64,000 nt of DNA from Desulfofundulus thermosubterraneus DSM 16057 (GTDB taxonomy: Bacteria > Bacillota > Desulfotomaculia > Desulfotomaculales > Desulfovirgulaceae): contig NZ_FQZM01000009.1 in NCBI RefSeq assembly GCF_900142025.1, positions 33,724 through 97,723 on the forward strand, read 5' to 3'. Of the stretch, positions 15,782-25,161 are shown piece after piece. A model generated the notes under the pieces. That model had not been told where the DNA came from. It made no database searches and saw nothing but the letters and a program-made list of their open reading frames with translations. Numbering within the stretch: the stretch's first letter is position 1; each line of letters starts with the position of its first letter. The translations under genes were made by a program, and so were the position numbers.

Positions 15782-16687
15782 ATGTATGAAGCATCCGTAA
15801 GGGGATCAAAAGGTCTGGCTTCGGTAATTATTGCCTGCCGGGATGAACTGCCCTATCTGGAGCAAACCATCCGGTTTATGCTTACCGTACCTTCCGGTTG
15901 CCCCATGGAGATCATTGTGGTGGATGACAGCTCCCGGGACGGGTGCGCCGATTTTCTCCGGCGGGGGGGCAAGCTGAGCCGGAGCGTGCACCTTGTCGAT
16001 GCCCCCGGCTTAGGGCCGGCCCGGGCCAGGAACCTGGGAGCCGCCCGGGCCAGGGGTGAGCTCCTGGTTTTTTGCGACGCCCACATCATTGTCCCCGGCG
16101 GCTGGCTGGGCGATCTGGCCCGGCCGGTGCTGGCCGGGCAGGCCCATGCCGTTTGTCCGGCCATGGTGCACACCGGAAACCCTCGCCTGGCTATCTACGG
16201 CGGCACCTTAAATAAAGACCTTTCCTGGGTGGGGCTGACCTTTCCCCCCCGCTCCCTCTCACCCGTGCCCCTGGCCCCCGCCGGCTGCCTGGCCGTGGGT
16301 CGAAAGGCCTTTTTAGAGGTGGGAGGCTTTGAAGAGGGTTTAACCAGCTGGGGATACGATGATGTAGAGTTTTCGCTGAAATTGTGGCTTTTTGGTTTTG
16401 TCGTGGCGGTAATGCCGTGGGTTAAAGTTATACACATCAGCTGCCCTTTAAAACCTTACCAGAGGCCGGGGGAGAATCTCACCCGCAACCTTCTTCTGCT
16501 GGCGACCCTGCACTTCAGCCCCCACCGCCTGGCCAGGGTGGCGTCAATGGCCGGGCGCTACCCTGGCTTTTCCGAAGCGTGGGCCCGGGTGAGTACACCG
16601 GGCGTCTTAAAAAAACGGGATGAGTATTTTCGCCGCCGGGTTCGTGACGATGACTGGTTCATGCATACCTTCGGCATTCCGGTTTGA
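15782..16687 (+). CDS. Glycosyltransferase family 2 (paralogue of the preceding gene)
   Basis: 301 residues from ATG 15782, 22 bp after the previous stop with GGAGTGG upstream. ASVIIACRDELPYLEQT, VVDDSSRDGC, FCDAHIIVPGGW, LAPAGCLAVGRK, GYDDVEFSLKLWLFG and the end RDDDWFMHTFGIPV run parallel to the preceding protein. The DAH motif probably binds the metal. The two may add successive identical or similar sugars. Confidence 0.82.
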   Translation: MYEASVRGSKGLASVIIACRDELPYLEQTIRFMLTVPSGCPMEIIVVDDSSRDGCADFLRRGGKLSRSVHLVDAPGLGPARARNLGAARARGELLVFCDAHIIVPGGWLGDLARPVLAGQAHAVCPAMVHTGNPRLAIYGGTLNKDLSWVGLTFPPRSLSPVPLAPAGCLAVGRKAFLEVGGFEEGLTSWGYDDVEFSLKLWLFGFVVAVMPWVKVIHISCPLKPYQRPGENLTRNLLLLATLHFSPHRLARVASMAGRYPGFSEAWARVSTPGVLKKRDEYFRRRVRDDDWFMHTFGIPV

Positions 16688-16745
16688 GGGAGGCCCCTTT
16701 TCACCGGCAGGGCACAATAAGCATATCCTGGATGGAGGGTCACGT

Positions 16746-17408
16746 GTGGAGCATTTTGCCTTTATCATTTGCAGCCAGGACGATGCCCGTTACCGCCGCT
16801 GCTTCCAGTACCTGCAGGCGCTGGAACGCCCCGACGTGCAGATGGAGGTTCTGCGGGTGGCGTCCCGGCACAGTATTGCGGCTGCTTATAACCGGGCGAT
16901 GGAAAGGAGCGCGGCTACCTATAAGGTTTATCTGCACGACGATGTATTTATTTTGAACCGCCGCTTTTGCCGGGACGTTCTGAAGATTTTTCGGGCAGAC
17001 CCCTCCATCGGCCTTTTAGGCATGTGCGGGTGTAAAAAGATACCGCCCAGCGGGATATGGTGGGAGGGGAAAAGTTACGGCAAGGTTTATCATGGGGACC
17101 CACCCCGGGTGCTCCTCTTCAACCAACCCGCGGGCCTTTACGAGGTGGTGCAGGCGGTGGACGGCCTGCTCATGGTCACCCGCTGCGATCTACCCTGGCG
17201 GGAGGATATTATTGACGGTTTCCATTTTTACGATTTATCCCATTGTCTGGAATTTATCCGGAGAGGATACCGGGTGGCGGTGCCCCGCCAGGAAGAACCC
17301 TGGTGCTACCACCGGAGTCCGGGCAGGATTGATGCGGAATATGAGCGGTTAAGGCAGGTTTTCTTAAGGGAGTATGCTGAGGAATTATCTGGCAATCAGG
17401 TGGGGTAA
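16746..17408 (+). CDS. StrF-like glycosyltransferase-fold protein
   Basis: 220 residues from GTG 16746, which has GGAGGG 6-7 nt upstream; extending to 16620 would overlap the preceding gene. VEHFAFIICSQDD and YNRAMERS, then VYLHDDVFI and GFHFYDLSHCLEF, fit the StrF / 'glycosyltransferase-like family' proteins (PF13712-type), which often accompany GT2 genes in surface-glycan loci. Activity is unproven for the family. Its stop is 1 bp before the next start. Confidence 0.7.
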   Translation: MEHFAFIICSQDDARYRRCFQYLQALERPDVQMEVLRVASRHSIAAAYNRAMERSAATYKVYLHDDVFILNRRFCRDVLKIFRADPSIGLLGMCGCKKIPPSGIWWEGKSYGKVYHGDPPRVLLFNQPAGLYEVVQAVDGLLMVTRCDLPWREDIIDGFHFYDLSHCLEFIRRGYRVAVPRQEEPWCYHRSPGRIDAEYERLRQVFLREYAEELSGNQVG

Positions 17409-17409
17409 G

Positions 17410-18531
17410 ATGGCCAGCGTGCTGTTTATTGACGGAGTTCTTCCCTCATTCCCCCATCCCGAGCGGGGATGGCGCGTTTTACGCATTTTAAAGGCCCTGG
17501 CGGAAGCAGGCCACCGGGTGGTTTATCTTCTGCTCCAGGGGGAGCGGTACGAGATTTACCGTCCTGCTTTTGAAGAGGCCGGGGTTGAATTCTATGTGGA
17601 AAAAGGAGCCCGGATTTGCCGGCAGGGTCCGGTGAAGTGCCGGGTGGTAGGGCTGAACCAGCTGGTGCAGGAAGTCCCCTTTCACCTTGCCTGCATTCAT
17701 TTTGCGGCCAACGCCCCGGCATGTATCCCGGTGATCCGCCGCTATTCCCCCCGTACCAGGATTGCCGTGGATACGGTGGATCTCGCCCATATCCGGTTGT
17801 GGCGGGAGGCCCTGGTTACCGGGCGGCAGGAGACGGTTGTAGAAGCCTATCGCCACTGGGAAATGGAAACGGCCGTTTTCCGGCAGGCCGATGCGGTTAT
17901 TGCCGTTACCCCTTTGGAAGCCAAAATGATTTCCCGGCTGGCACCCGGTGTCAAAACAGTGGTCATTCCCGTTATTGCCGATGCCTGGCCACAGGTCAAC
18001 CCCTTTTCCAGCCGCCAGGGCCTGCTTTACGTGGGAAACTTTTTTCACCCGCCCAATGCGGATGCCGTGTTTTACCTGGTCGATCACATCTGGCCCCATT
18101 TGCAAAAGGCCCTCCCCGGGGTGGAGCTCTACATTGTGGGCCACAACCCCCCGCAGGAGATCCAGGCACTGGTAAATGACGGGATAAGGGTGGTCGGCTA
18201 TGTACCCTCACTGGCTCCTTATTTTGAGCAATGCCGCCTGATGGTAGCCCCCATCCGTTACGGGGCGGGGATAAAGACCAAGATAGTGGAGGCCATGGCC
18301 GCCGGCCTGCCGGTGGTGACTACCAGCATGGGTGCCGAGGGTATGGAGTTGCAGCCTGGTGAAAACGTGCTGGTGGCCGATGATCCCGTCTCCTTCAGCC
18401 GGGCGGTGGCCGCCCTTTATCAAAACCAGTCCCTGTGGGAGCGCCTGTCTCAAAAAGGACGGGAGCATGTGCGCCGCCATTACAGTTTTCCCGTGGTGGC
18501 CCCGGCCATTTATAGTTTGCTGTCAAGCTGA
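17410..18531 (+). CDS. Glycosyltransferase family 4
   Basis: 373 residues from ATG 17410, preceded by GGTGGGGTAAG and the stop of the StrF-like gene. GT-B fold: N-terminal ASVLFIDGVLPSFPHPERG, and a C-terminal nucleotide-sugar domain with GLLYVGNFFHPPNADA, VGHNPP, VGYVPSLAPYF, PIRYGAGIKTKIVEAMAAGL (the EX7E-type region) and TTSMGAEGM. Retaining enzyme type. It is the only GT-B enzyme in this arm. Confidence 0.87.
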   Translation: MASVLFIDGVLPSFPHPERGWRVLRILKALAEAGHRVVYLLLQGERYEIYRPAFEEAGVEFYVEKGARICRQGPVKCRVVGLNQLVQEVPFHLACIHFAANAPACIPVIRRYSPRTRIAVDTVDLAHIRLWREALVTGRQETVVEAYRHWEMETAVFRQADAVIAVTPLEAKMISRLAPGVKTVVIPVIADAWPQVNPFSSRQGLLYVGNFFHPPNADAVFYLVDHIWPHLQKALPGVELYIVGHNPPQEIQALVNDGIRVVGYVPSLAPYFEQCRLMVAPIRYGAGIKTKIVEAMAAGLPVVTTSMGAEGMELQPGENVLVADDPVSFSRAVAALYQNQSLWERLSQKGREHVRRHYSFPVVAPAIYSLLSS

Positions 18532-18617
18532 GATACCAGGCCGGTCGGCGGTCATTAGCAGATTAGCCAGCTAAAGAGAAATGTAGGGCAAGATGCCGGG
18601 ATTCGAGGAGTGACGCC

Positions 18618-19421
18618 ATGCTGGTTTCCATCATCATACCGGTACACAACCAGTTAGAACACATACAAAACTGCCTGCGGGCATTGTGGAAAAACACCAG
18701 CCGTGCCTTCCCCTGGGAACTGATCATCGTGGACAACAACTCGGATAAGCAAACGGCAGCCTGGCTGAAAACACTGGGGGGTGGGGTGCGCCTTGTTTCC
18801 AACTCCATAAATCTGGGCTTTGTCCATGCCTGCAATCAAGGGGCGGCGGCAAGCCGGGGCAAATACCTTCTCTTTTTAAACAGCGACACCCGGCCCCTCC
18901 CCGGCTGGCTGACGGCCCTGGTAGCTGCTTTGCAGGAAAACCCGCGGGCGGGGGCGGCGGGTGCCAGGCTGCTTTACCCCGACGGGAGGCTGCAGGAGGC
19001 CGGCGCCATCATCTGGAGGGACGGCACCGGCTGGAACTACGGCCGGGGCGACGATCCCGCCCTGCCCAAGTACAATTACCCCCGCCCGGTGGATTACTGT
19101 TCCGGGGCCTGCCTGATGGTAAGGGCAGATCTCTTCCGTAGTCTGGGAGGTTTTGATCCCCGCTATGCTCCCATGTACTACGAGGATGCCGATCTTTGCT
19201 TTGGCCTGCGTCAGGCGGGATGGGCCGTGCTTTATGTTCCCGAGGCTGCGGTCATCCATTACGACGGCGGAACCGCCGCAGCCGGCAACGGGGGATGGCG
19301 GCGTTACATGGCCGTGAACAGAGAAAAATTCGTGGCCAAATGGAAAGATGTCCTGCGCTATCATTATCCACCTTCCCCGGAGAATGTGGAGCGGGCCTGC
19401 TGCCGTCCTCTGGACGCATAA
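18618..19421 (+). CDS. Glycosyltransferase family 2 (rhamnosyltransferase-like)
   Basis: 267 residues. SIIIPVHNQLEHIQNCLR, IIVDNNSD, FLNSDTRPLPGWL (metal site) and YYEDADLCFGLRQAG (ED motif), as in O-antigen or surface-layer rhamnosyltransferases. GAGGAG lies 7 nt before the ATG. Located between a GT4 gene and a GDP-mannose dehydratase gene, so a deoxyhexose donor is plausible. Confidence 0.85.
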   Translation: MLVSIIIPVHNQLEHIQNCLRALWKNTSRAFPWELIIVDNNSDKQTAAWLKTLGGGVRLVSNSINLGFVHACNQGAAASRGKYLLFLNSDTRPLPGWLTALVAALQENPRAGAAGARLLYPDGRLQEAGAIIWRDGTGWNYGRGDDPALPKYNYPRPVDYCSGACLMVRADLFRSLGGFDPRYAPMYYEDADLCFGLRQAGWAVLYVPEAAVIHYDGGTAAAGNGGWRRYMAVNREKFVAKWKDVLRYHYPPSPENVERACCRPLDA

Positions 19422-19428
19422 GGGGTGA

Positions 19429-20445
<1,017 letters not shown>

Positions 20446-20543
20446 CCTGGAAAATTACCTGTTTGGTAATTATTCCCGCAGTGTTTGCGGTCAAAATGAT
20501 AAAAGGCTAAAAATTTGAGCTGGCTTTTCCAAGGAGGTACCCT

Positions 20544-21197
20544 ATGCTCACGGAAAAGATTGAGCGTTCCAAAGAAATCATTGCTGCCGCGCTCGAGCAG
20601 GCCAAAGGGGCCATGGTAACCTTTTCCGGCGGTAAGGATTCCCTGGTGCTGCTTCACCTGATCCGTACCGTTCAAGGCGGGAAGATAGCCATACCCGTAT
20701 TAAACATTGACACCGGGGTAAAGTTTCCGGAAATTTACCGGTTTATTGATAAGATGCAGCGTCTCTGGGGGTTTAACCTGGTGCGGGAAAATAACATCGG
20801 GGTCATTCCCCCGGAAGAAATTGGCCGGGACCAGGTTCAGTGCTGTTACCAGCTGAAAACCGTTCCTTTAAAGCGGGCACTGGGAAAATACCGCGTCTCC
20901 CACCTTTTCACCGCCATCCGGCGGGATGAGCACCCGGCCCGGGCCGGCGAGGATTATATTTCCCTGCGGGAAAACCACATCCGCGTGCAACCCCTGCTGC
21001 ATTTCACCCGGGAGGATATCTGGGCCTACATCCGCCTGCACCACCTGCCCTACTGCTCCCTTTATGACCGGGGATATGTAAGCCTGGGCTGCCGGCCCTG
21101 CACCAGCCCGGCCGGTCCCGGTGAGGCGGAGCGCTCCGGGCGGGCTGCGGCCAAGGAAAGGGCCATGCCCGATTTAAGGCAACTGGGGTATTTTTAA
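20544..21197 (+). CDS. PAPS reductase / CysD-like ATP-pyrophosphatase family protein
   Basis: 217 residues. The PP-loop is TFSGGKDSLVLLHL near residue 28, followed by LNIDTGVKFPE, RDQVQCCYQLKTVPL and a C-terminal GYVSLGCRPCT. This is the adenylylsulfate/PAPS reductase and sulfate adenylyltransferase small-subunit superfamily. No CysN (large subunit) gene follows, and the Cys at the C-terminus of true PAPS reductases (ECGIH) is absent. Followed 15 bp later by a sulfatase-fold gene. Could activate sulfate for glycan sulfation or be an unrelated nucleotidyl transferase; AAGGAGG precedes the ATG. Confidence 0.72.
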   Translation: MLTEKIERSKEIIAAALEQAKGAMVTFSGGKDSLVLLHLIRTVQGGKIAIPVLNIDTGVKFPEIYRFIDKMQRLWGFNLVRENNIGVIPPEEIGRDQVQCCYQLKTVPLKRALGKYRVSHLFTAIRRDEHPARAGEDYISLRENHIRVQPLLHFTREDIWAYIRLHHLPYCSLYDRGYVSLGCRPCTSPAGPGEAERSGRAAAKERAMPDLRQLGYF

Positions 21198-21212
21198 CCG
21201 GGAGGAGTCTGC

Positions 21213-22409
21213 ATGTTCTTTTCCATACTGATGATTACCATTGATACCCTGCGGGCGGATCACCTGGGGTGCTACGGTTATCAACGGGAAACCTCGCCCC
21301 ACCTGGATGCATTGGCCCGGGAAGCCATTCTTTTCCGCCGGGCTTACTCCCCATGCTCTTATACTTTACCGGCCCATGCCTCAATTATGACGGGGAAATA
21401 TGTGCCCCATCATTCAGTTGGTTACAAGCAGGGGGACGGAAAAATGGACCCCGACCGGGAAGTAACCCTGGCCGAAATTCTCCTGAGCCTGGGCTGGTCC
21501 ACCGCGGCCTTTGTCAGCTGCGCCGTTCTGGACGCCAGCCGAGGGCTTTCCCAGGGCTTTGTGCTGTACGACGACGAGATGACCAGGGGAGAAGAAAACC
21601 GTCCCCATGAGCTGGTGCGGGACGGCCCCCTTACCACGGCGCGGGCACTGGCATGGTTAAAAGACAACACCGGCAAACCGTTTTTTGTCTGGATACACTA
21701 TTTTGATGTACACGGTCCGTATATACAACCTGCTCCCTTTAACACTTTTTTCAGGCCGGAGGATTACGGGAACAGTTCCCTCTTGTTGCCGGTGGTGAAT
21801 GAAGGGGAGGCCGGGGGAATTCCCCGTTACCAGCTGCTGGCCGATGATTCCGACGGTGTGGCCAAACACCAGCATGATGCCCGTTTTTACCTGGCCCGGT
21901 ATGACTGCGGTATCCGGTACCAGGATCATATTGTAGGTGATTTATTCCAGACATTAAAGGAAATGGGCCTCTGGGATGAACTGATGGTCATTGTCACTGC
22001 CGATCACGGCGAGGCCCTGGGGGAAAATGGAGTCTACTTTTACCACGGTCTCACTTTGACCCCCGACCAGATCCATGTGCCCCTGATCGCCAAAATGCCC
22101 CGTTCCATTGGTCCGGCCGGCGTGCAGGTTGACGTGCCGGTGAGTACGGTGGACATTATGCCTACGGTCCTGGAATTAATAGGGTTCGACTACAGCCGCC
22201 TGGCTTTAGACGGGTTGCCGCTGCAGTATGCTTTATACACACCGGATCTTGTGGCCCAAAGAGCCGTGCATTGCGATCTGGAATGCCAGGGAGCGCTTAT
22301 CTGCGGAAAAGAGCTCCACCTCTGGCCCCGCACCCCCACCATAAGCTCGCCTGGCTATCTATATAACCCGTCCCTAGTTTCTGAAGAGATAAAAATTTAC
22401 CTGTTCTGA
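21213..22409 (+). CDS. Sulfatase-fold (alkaline phosphatase superfamily) hydrolase or transferase
   Basis: 398 residues. Metal ligands: ITIDTLRADHLGCYGY at the N-terminus and VTADHGEALGENG near residue 265. The nucleophile motif reads SYTLPAHASIMTG: the formylglycine Cys/Ser is Thr and the following Arg is His. That pattern is seen in phosphodiester- and phosphonate-type members rather than classical sulfatases. No signal peptide, so cytoplasmic. Follows the CysD-like gene and precedes the interrupted methyltransferase gene. Probably edits or transfers a phosphate or sulfate substituent of the glycan. Confidence 0.72.
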   Translation: MFFSILMITIDTLRADHLGCYGYQRETSPHLDALAREAILFRRAYSPCSYTLPAHASIMTGKYVPHHSVGYKQGDGKMDPDREVTLAEILLSLGWSTAAFVSCAVLDASRGLSQGFVLYDDEMTRGEENRPHELVRDGPLTTARALAWLKDNTGKPFFVWIHYFDVHGPYIQPAPFNTFFRPEDYGNSSLLLPVVNEGEAGGIPRYQLLADDSDGVAKHQHDARFYLARYDCGIRYQDHIVGDLFQTLKEMGLWDELMVIVTADHGEALGENGVYFYHGLTLTPDQIHVPLIAKMPRSIGPAGVQVDVPVSTVDIMPTVLELIGFDYSRLALDGLPLQYALYTPDLVAQRAVHCDLECQGALICGKELHLWPRTPTISSPGYLYNPSLVSEEIKIYLF

Positions 22410-22608
22410 ATTCATACTTATAAGGAAGTATCGACCGATGAGCAATCCCGTGGTAAGCGGTGAAAGGGCGGTTCCCGGGTTTAGTGACCCGGTTACCATG
22501 GCCGAACACCTGGCCCGCTACAAGTTTGCCCTGGCTTTCGTAGCCGGCCGGGAGGTAGAAAACAGCTTCTTCCCTTTTAATAATTATCCCGAATAGGTAT
22601 TGCCAACC

Positions 22609-22644
22609 AACACCATCTGATATAAATTAATATCAGGTGGTGTT
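22609..22644 (+). promoter_or_regulatory. Palindrome covering the tnpA ribosome binding site
   Basis: AACACCATCTGATAT (22609-22623) and ATATCAGGTGGTGTT (22630-22644) pair at 14 of 15 positions around a 6-nt loop. The right arm holds the GGTGG Shine-Dalgarno of the recombinase, whose ATG follows at 22647. It could be an RNA hairpin limiting translation, or an operator/binding site for the MerR-like N-terminus of the recombinase. Confidence 0.7.
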
Positions 22645-22646
22645 TT

Positions 22647-23303
22647 ATGAAACTTTACACAATAAGCGAGTTTGCCGAAAAACTTGGTGTCAGTGTATCA
22701 ACGCTTCGAGCGTGGGATAAAGAAGGCAAGCTGGTTGCTTTACGTACACCAACCAACAAGCGAAGGTATACTGAAGAGATGCTCTACCGGGCACTGGGTA
22801 TAAAGAACCGCCAGGAACCAAAGAAAATTGTTTTATACGCCCGGGTGTCATCAGCCGGCCAGAAACCGGACCTGGAAAACCAGCTTGAGTACCTGAAGGA
22901 TTTTGCCGCCGGCAAGGGGCTGACCGTGGACGAAATACTTTTCGACGTCGGCTCCGCCCTCAATTATAAGCGCAAGAATTTCCTGAAGCTGTGCGGCATG
23001 GTCACCCGGGGAGAAATCAAGACTGTTATTGTTGCTCACAAGGACCGTCTGGTGCGGTTCGGCTTCGAATTTTTTGAAGACCTGTTCGCCAAATTCGGCT
23101 GCGAAATACTAGTGGTCAACAAAGCCGAAGACATGTCCCCGGCCCAGGAGTTGACCGAAGACCTGATCAGCATCGTCCAGCACTTCGCGGCCAGGTTGTA
23201 CGGCCAGAGGACATATAAGGCGCGAAAGCTCACCAGAACCGTCCGGGAGGCGCTGAAAAATGCAGCAGACAGTAAGACAGAAGAGCCTGCCGCTGAACAA
23301 TGA
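22647..23303 (+). CDS. tnpA: IS607-type serine recombinase (transposase)
   Basis: 218 residues. Residues 1-50 form a MerR-like winged helix (YTISEFAEKLGVSVSTLRAW, then TPTNKRRYTEEML). From ~60 comes the small serine recombinase catalytic domain: IVLYARVSSAGQ with the nucleophilic Ser, then DVGSALNYKRKNFLKL and HKDRLVRFGFEFFE with the conserved Arg residues. Catalyses insertion at GG dinucleotides without duplication. Its 3' end overlaps tnpB by 44 bp. Confidence 0.93.
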   Translation: MKLYTISEFAEKLGVSVSTLRAWDKEGKLVALRTPTNKRRYTEEMLYRALGIKNRQEPKKIVLYARVSSAGQKPDLENQLEYLKDFAAGKGLTVDEILFDVGSALNYKRKNFLKLCGMVTRGEIKTVIVAHKDRLVRFGFEFFEDLFAKFGCEILVVNKAEDMSPAQELTEDLISIVQHFAARLYGQRTYKARKLTRTVREALKNAADSKTEEPAAEQ

Positions 23304-24693
23304 GAAGTGGGCCAGGATAACTGAAACTGCCGATGCATATGCCAGGCAGAAGGACGCCTTTCTGGTGGGGTACGGGCATGTAAAATACCTGCACTATCTG
23401 GGTGAAAAGCGGAAGCTGCGGGACGAACTGGTTTCCGCCGGTTTCGTTAGCCCCTTTGGCCTGCAGGCCCGGCAGTGGAAGCTGGCCTTAGACGACGCCC
23501 TTTTCACGCTGGAGAGGCAGTTTGAGGCCGCCGTCGTTAAAGTCAAAGAATGCCTTTACCGCCACGAAGGGCTGACCGATGAAGAAAAGCACTACGCCTT
23601 CTGGTTGCTTTACAGGCACGTGAAGCACGGTCGCGACTGGAAACGCATCCGGGCAGTCTTCACCGGTGAAGATATCGTCAGCGAAGAGATAAAGCTGGAC
23701 GCGGAGGGTCGCGCCAGGGTGAGAAAGTACCTGAAGCGCGTTTTTCGCCGCGTCCTGGGCAAAAAGCCCCGCGTTAAAAAAACCCGCAGCTTCGCCGTTG
23801 ATCAGCAGATGTACCGGGTGTTTGCCACCGAAAAGCGGCAGTACATTGCCGTGGCTACTTTAACCCCCGGCGAGAGGGTAGTTATCCCGCTGGCCGGGGT
23901 ACATGCCGTAGAAGGCAACCTGCGGGTGGTGCTTCTCCCTGACGAAAACTGCGTAGAAATCCACCTGACCAGGGAACCGCAGACTTACTCGCCCGGTGAG
24001 GGAGAGGCGGGCATCGACCTGGGCGTGACGGAAGTGTTCACCGACGACACGGGCAGAAAATACCGGCCCGAATATGGTGAGGCTCTGCAAGAAATGTCCA
24101 ACCATATCCTGGACAAGAGCCGAAAGCGCGGCAAGCTCTGGGCGCTGCGCCGAAAATTATTGGAGCAGGACCCACCCAAAGCCCGGCGTATCTTAAAACA
24201 CAACCTGGGCCTTGTTAAGCAAACCAAGAGGAACAAAAAATACCGGACCAGGTGCGAAAACGAAATCAACCGGGCGTTTAACGAATTCTACAAAGAACGC
24301 CGGCCGAAGATAATTGCCTACGAGGACCTTGCCCACCTGCGCGGGAAGGCCGGGAGCAGGGGTCTCTCCCGCAAGGTGAGCGGCTGGCAGCGCAGCATCA
24401 TCAAAGAACGGCTGGGATACAAAAATTACATTTACTCCGTCACCGACCCCGGTCCGGTGAATGCGGCGTACTCCAGCCAGACGTGCCCCGTGTGCGGGTG
24501 GGTGGACGCGAAGAATCGCTGCGGGGACGTTTTTATGTGCCGGAAATGTAGTTTTGAAGCTGATGCGGATAACGTAGCCGCACTGAACCTTAAGTTGAGA
24601 CTGCACGACGAAGAGATAACCCGTTACATGCCGTATAAAAAGGTGAAGGAGCTTTTGCTTCAGCGTTATTATCAGAAACAGCAAGCCAATTAA
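23260..24693 (+). CDS. tnpB: RNA-guided endonuclease TnpB (IS607-associated)
   Basis: 477 residues, long for TnpB. The RuvC-like nuclease residues are all present: Asp in GIDLGVTEVF (about 250), Glu in IIAYEDLAHL (about 350) and Asp in ADADNVAALNLK (near the C-terminus). The zinc finger CPVCGW...CRKC lies between the last two. The family is known to cut DNA using an omega RNA transcribed from the element's right end. ATG at 23260 overlaps tnpA out of frame; a later start is possible, since the first ~20 residues look non-conserved. Helps retain the element after excision. Confidence 0.92.
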   Translation: MQQTVRQKSLPLNNEKWARITETADAYARQKDAFLVGYGHVKYLHYLGEKRKLRDELVSAGFVSPFGLQARQWKLALDDALFTLERQFEAAVVKVKECLYRHEGLTDEEKHYAFWLLYRHVKHGRDWKRIRAVFTGEDIVSEEIKLDAEGRARVRKYLKRVFRRVLGKKPRVKKTRSFAVDQQMYRVFATEKRQYIAVATLTPGERVVIPLAGVHAVEGNLRVVLLPDENCVEIHLTREPQTYSPGEGEAGIDLGVTEVFTDDTGRKYRPEYGEALQEMSNHILDKSRKRGKLWALRRKLLEQDPPKARRILKHNLGLVKQTKRNKKYRTRCENEINRAFNEFYKERRPKIIAYEDLAHLRGKAGSRGLSRKVSGWQRSIIKERLGYKNYIYSVTDPGPVNAAYSSQTCPVCGWVDAKNRCGDVFMCRKCSFEADADNVAALNLKLRLHDEEITRYMPYKKVKELLLQRYYQKQQAN

Positions 24694-25161
24694 TCCTTTA
24701 TCCTCCCGGGATGTTCCCGGGAAAGGGCAGGGACTGGCCCGGTGGGAGAAAGAACGTTGGAACGTGCGGTCGGCTGGCTTTTGGCCGCACGCGAGGACGG
24801 CTTTAACGATGACGCTTTCCACGGAAAGCGGAGCACTGCCGGGTAGCCTGCACTGGGATGTACGGGAAACGGCATTCCGGTCGGCCAAACTGTTCCTGTC
24901 CTTCAGGTGGGAGCCTTCGGGCAATAAAACCACCCCGCCGTTTGGAAGCTGTCAGGCTGGATAAAGACGGTGGGCCTGTGGGTCTACCGGATGACGTACC
25001 GGTTTGGCGGTGACTGTTTCGGGCGGGACTCCAGAAGCCCGTGGTCCACCTGCCCCGTCAGCCGGGCAGGTGGGGATACCCGGCCTCTCGGAGAGCGTGA
25101 ACTGCTTTTGCTGTCGCTTTTATCGTTACTTGATAGAAGTTGATAGCAAAAATGAAACAGG
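24694..25161 (+). ncRNA. Candidate omega RNA region at the IS607 right end
   Basis: 468 bp without a credible gene, GC-rich and heavily structured. Stems seen: TCCCGGGA twice (24704-24722), CGTGCGG with CCGCACG (24763-24791), CGCTTTCC with GGAAAGCG (24813-24830), CCACCTGCCC with GGGCAGGTGG (25046-25073), and CTCTCGGAGAG (25085-25095). TTGATAG is repeated near the end (25130-25146). In TnpB systems the guide RNA scaffold occupies this place and the guide is read from the flanking host DNA, here starting at 25162. RNA boundaries are not determinable by eye. Confidence 0.6.

Larger units (their letters stand above)
22556..25161 (+). mobile_element. IS607-family insertion sequence, complete
   Basis: 2606 bp, bounded on the left by GG at 22554-22555 and carrying GG at 25160-25161 on the right. 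No target duplication beyond this shared GG and no terminal inverted repeats, as expected for the serine recombinase of IS607, which cuts at GG. Contains an RBS-covering palindrome, a serine recombinase gene, a tnpB gene and a ~470-bp structured non-coding 3' end. Both proteins look intact, so the element may be active. Confidence 0.9.

Noticed and set aside
24193..24933. 246-codon minus-strand open frame across tnpB and the element's 3' end
   Set aside because: Antisense to the conserved RuvC and zinc-finger part of TnpB; no homology pattern.
24694..25161. Group II intron or retroelement in the structured region after tnpB
   Set aside because: No reverse transcriptase frame, and position and orientation fit the IS607 right end.
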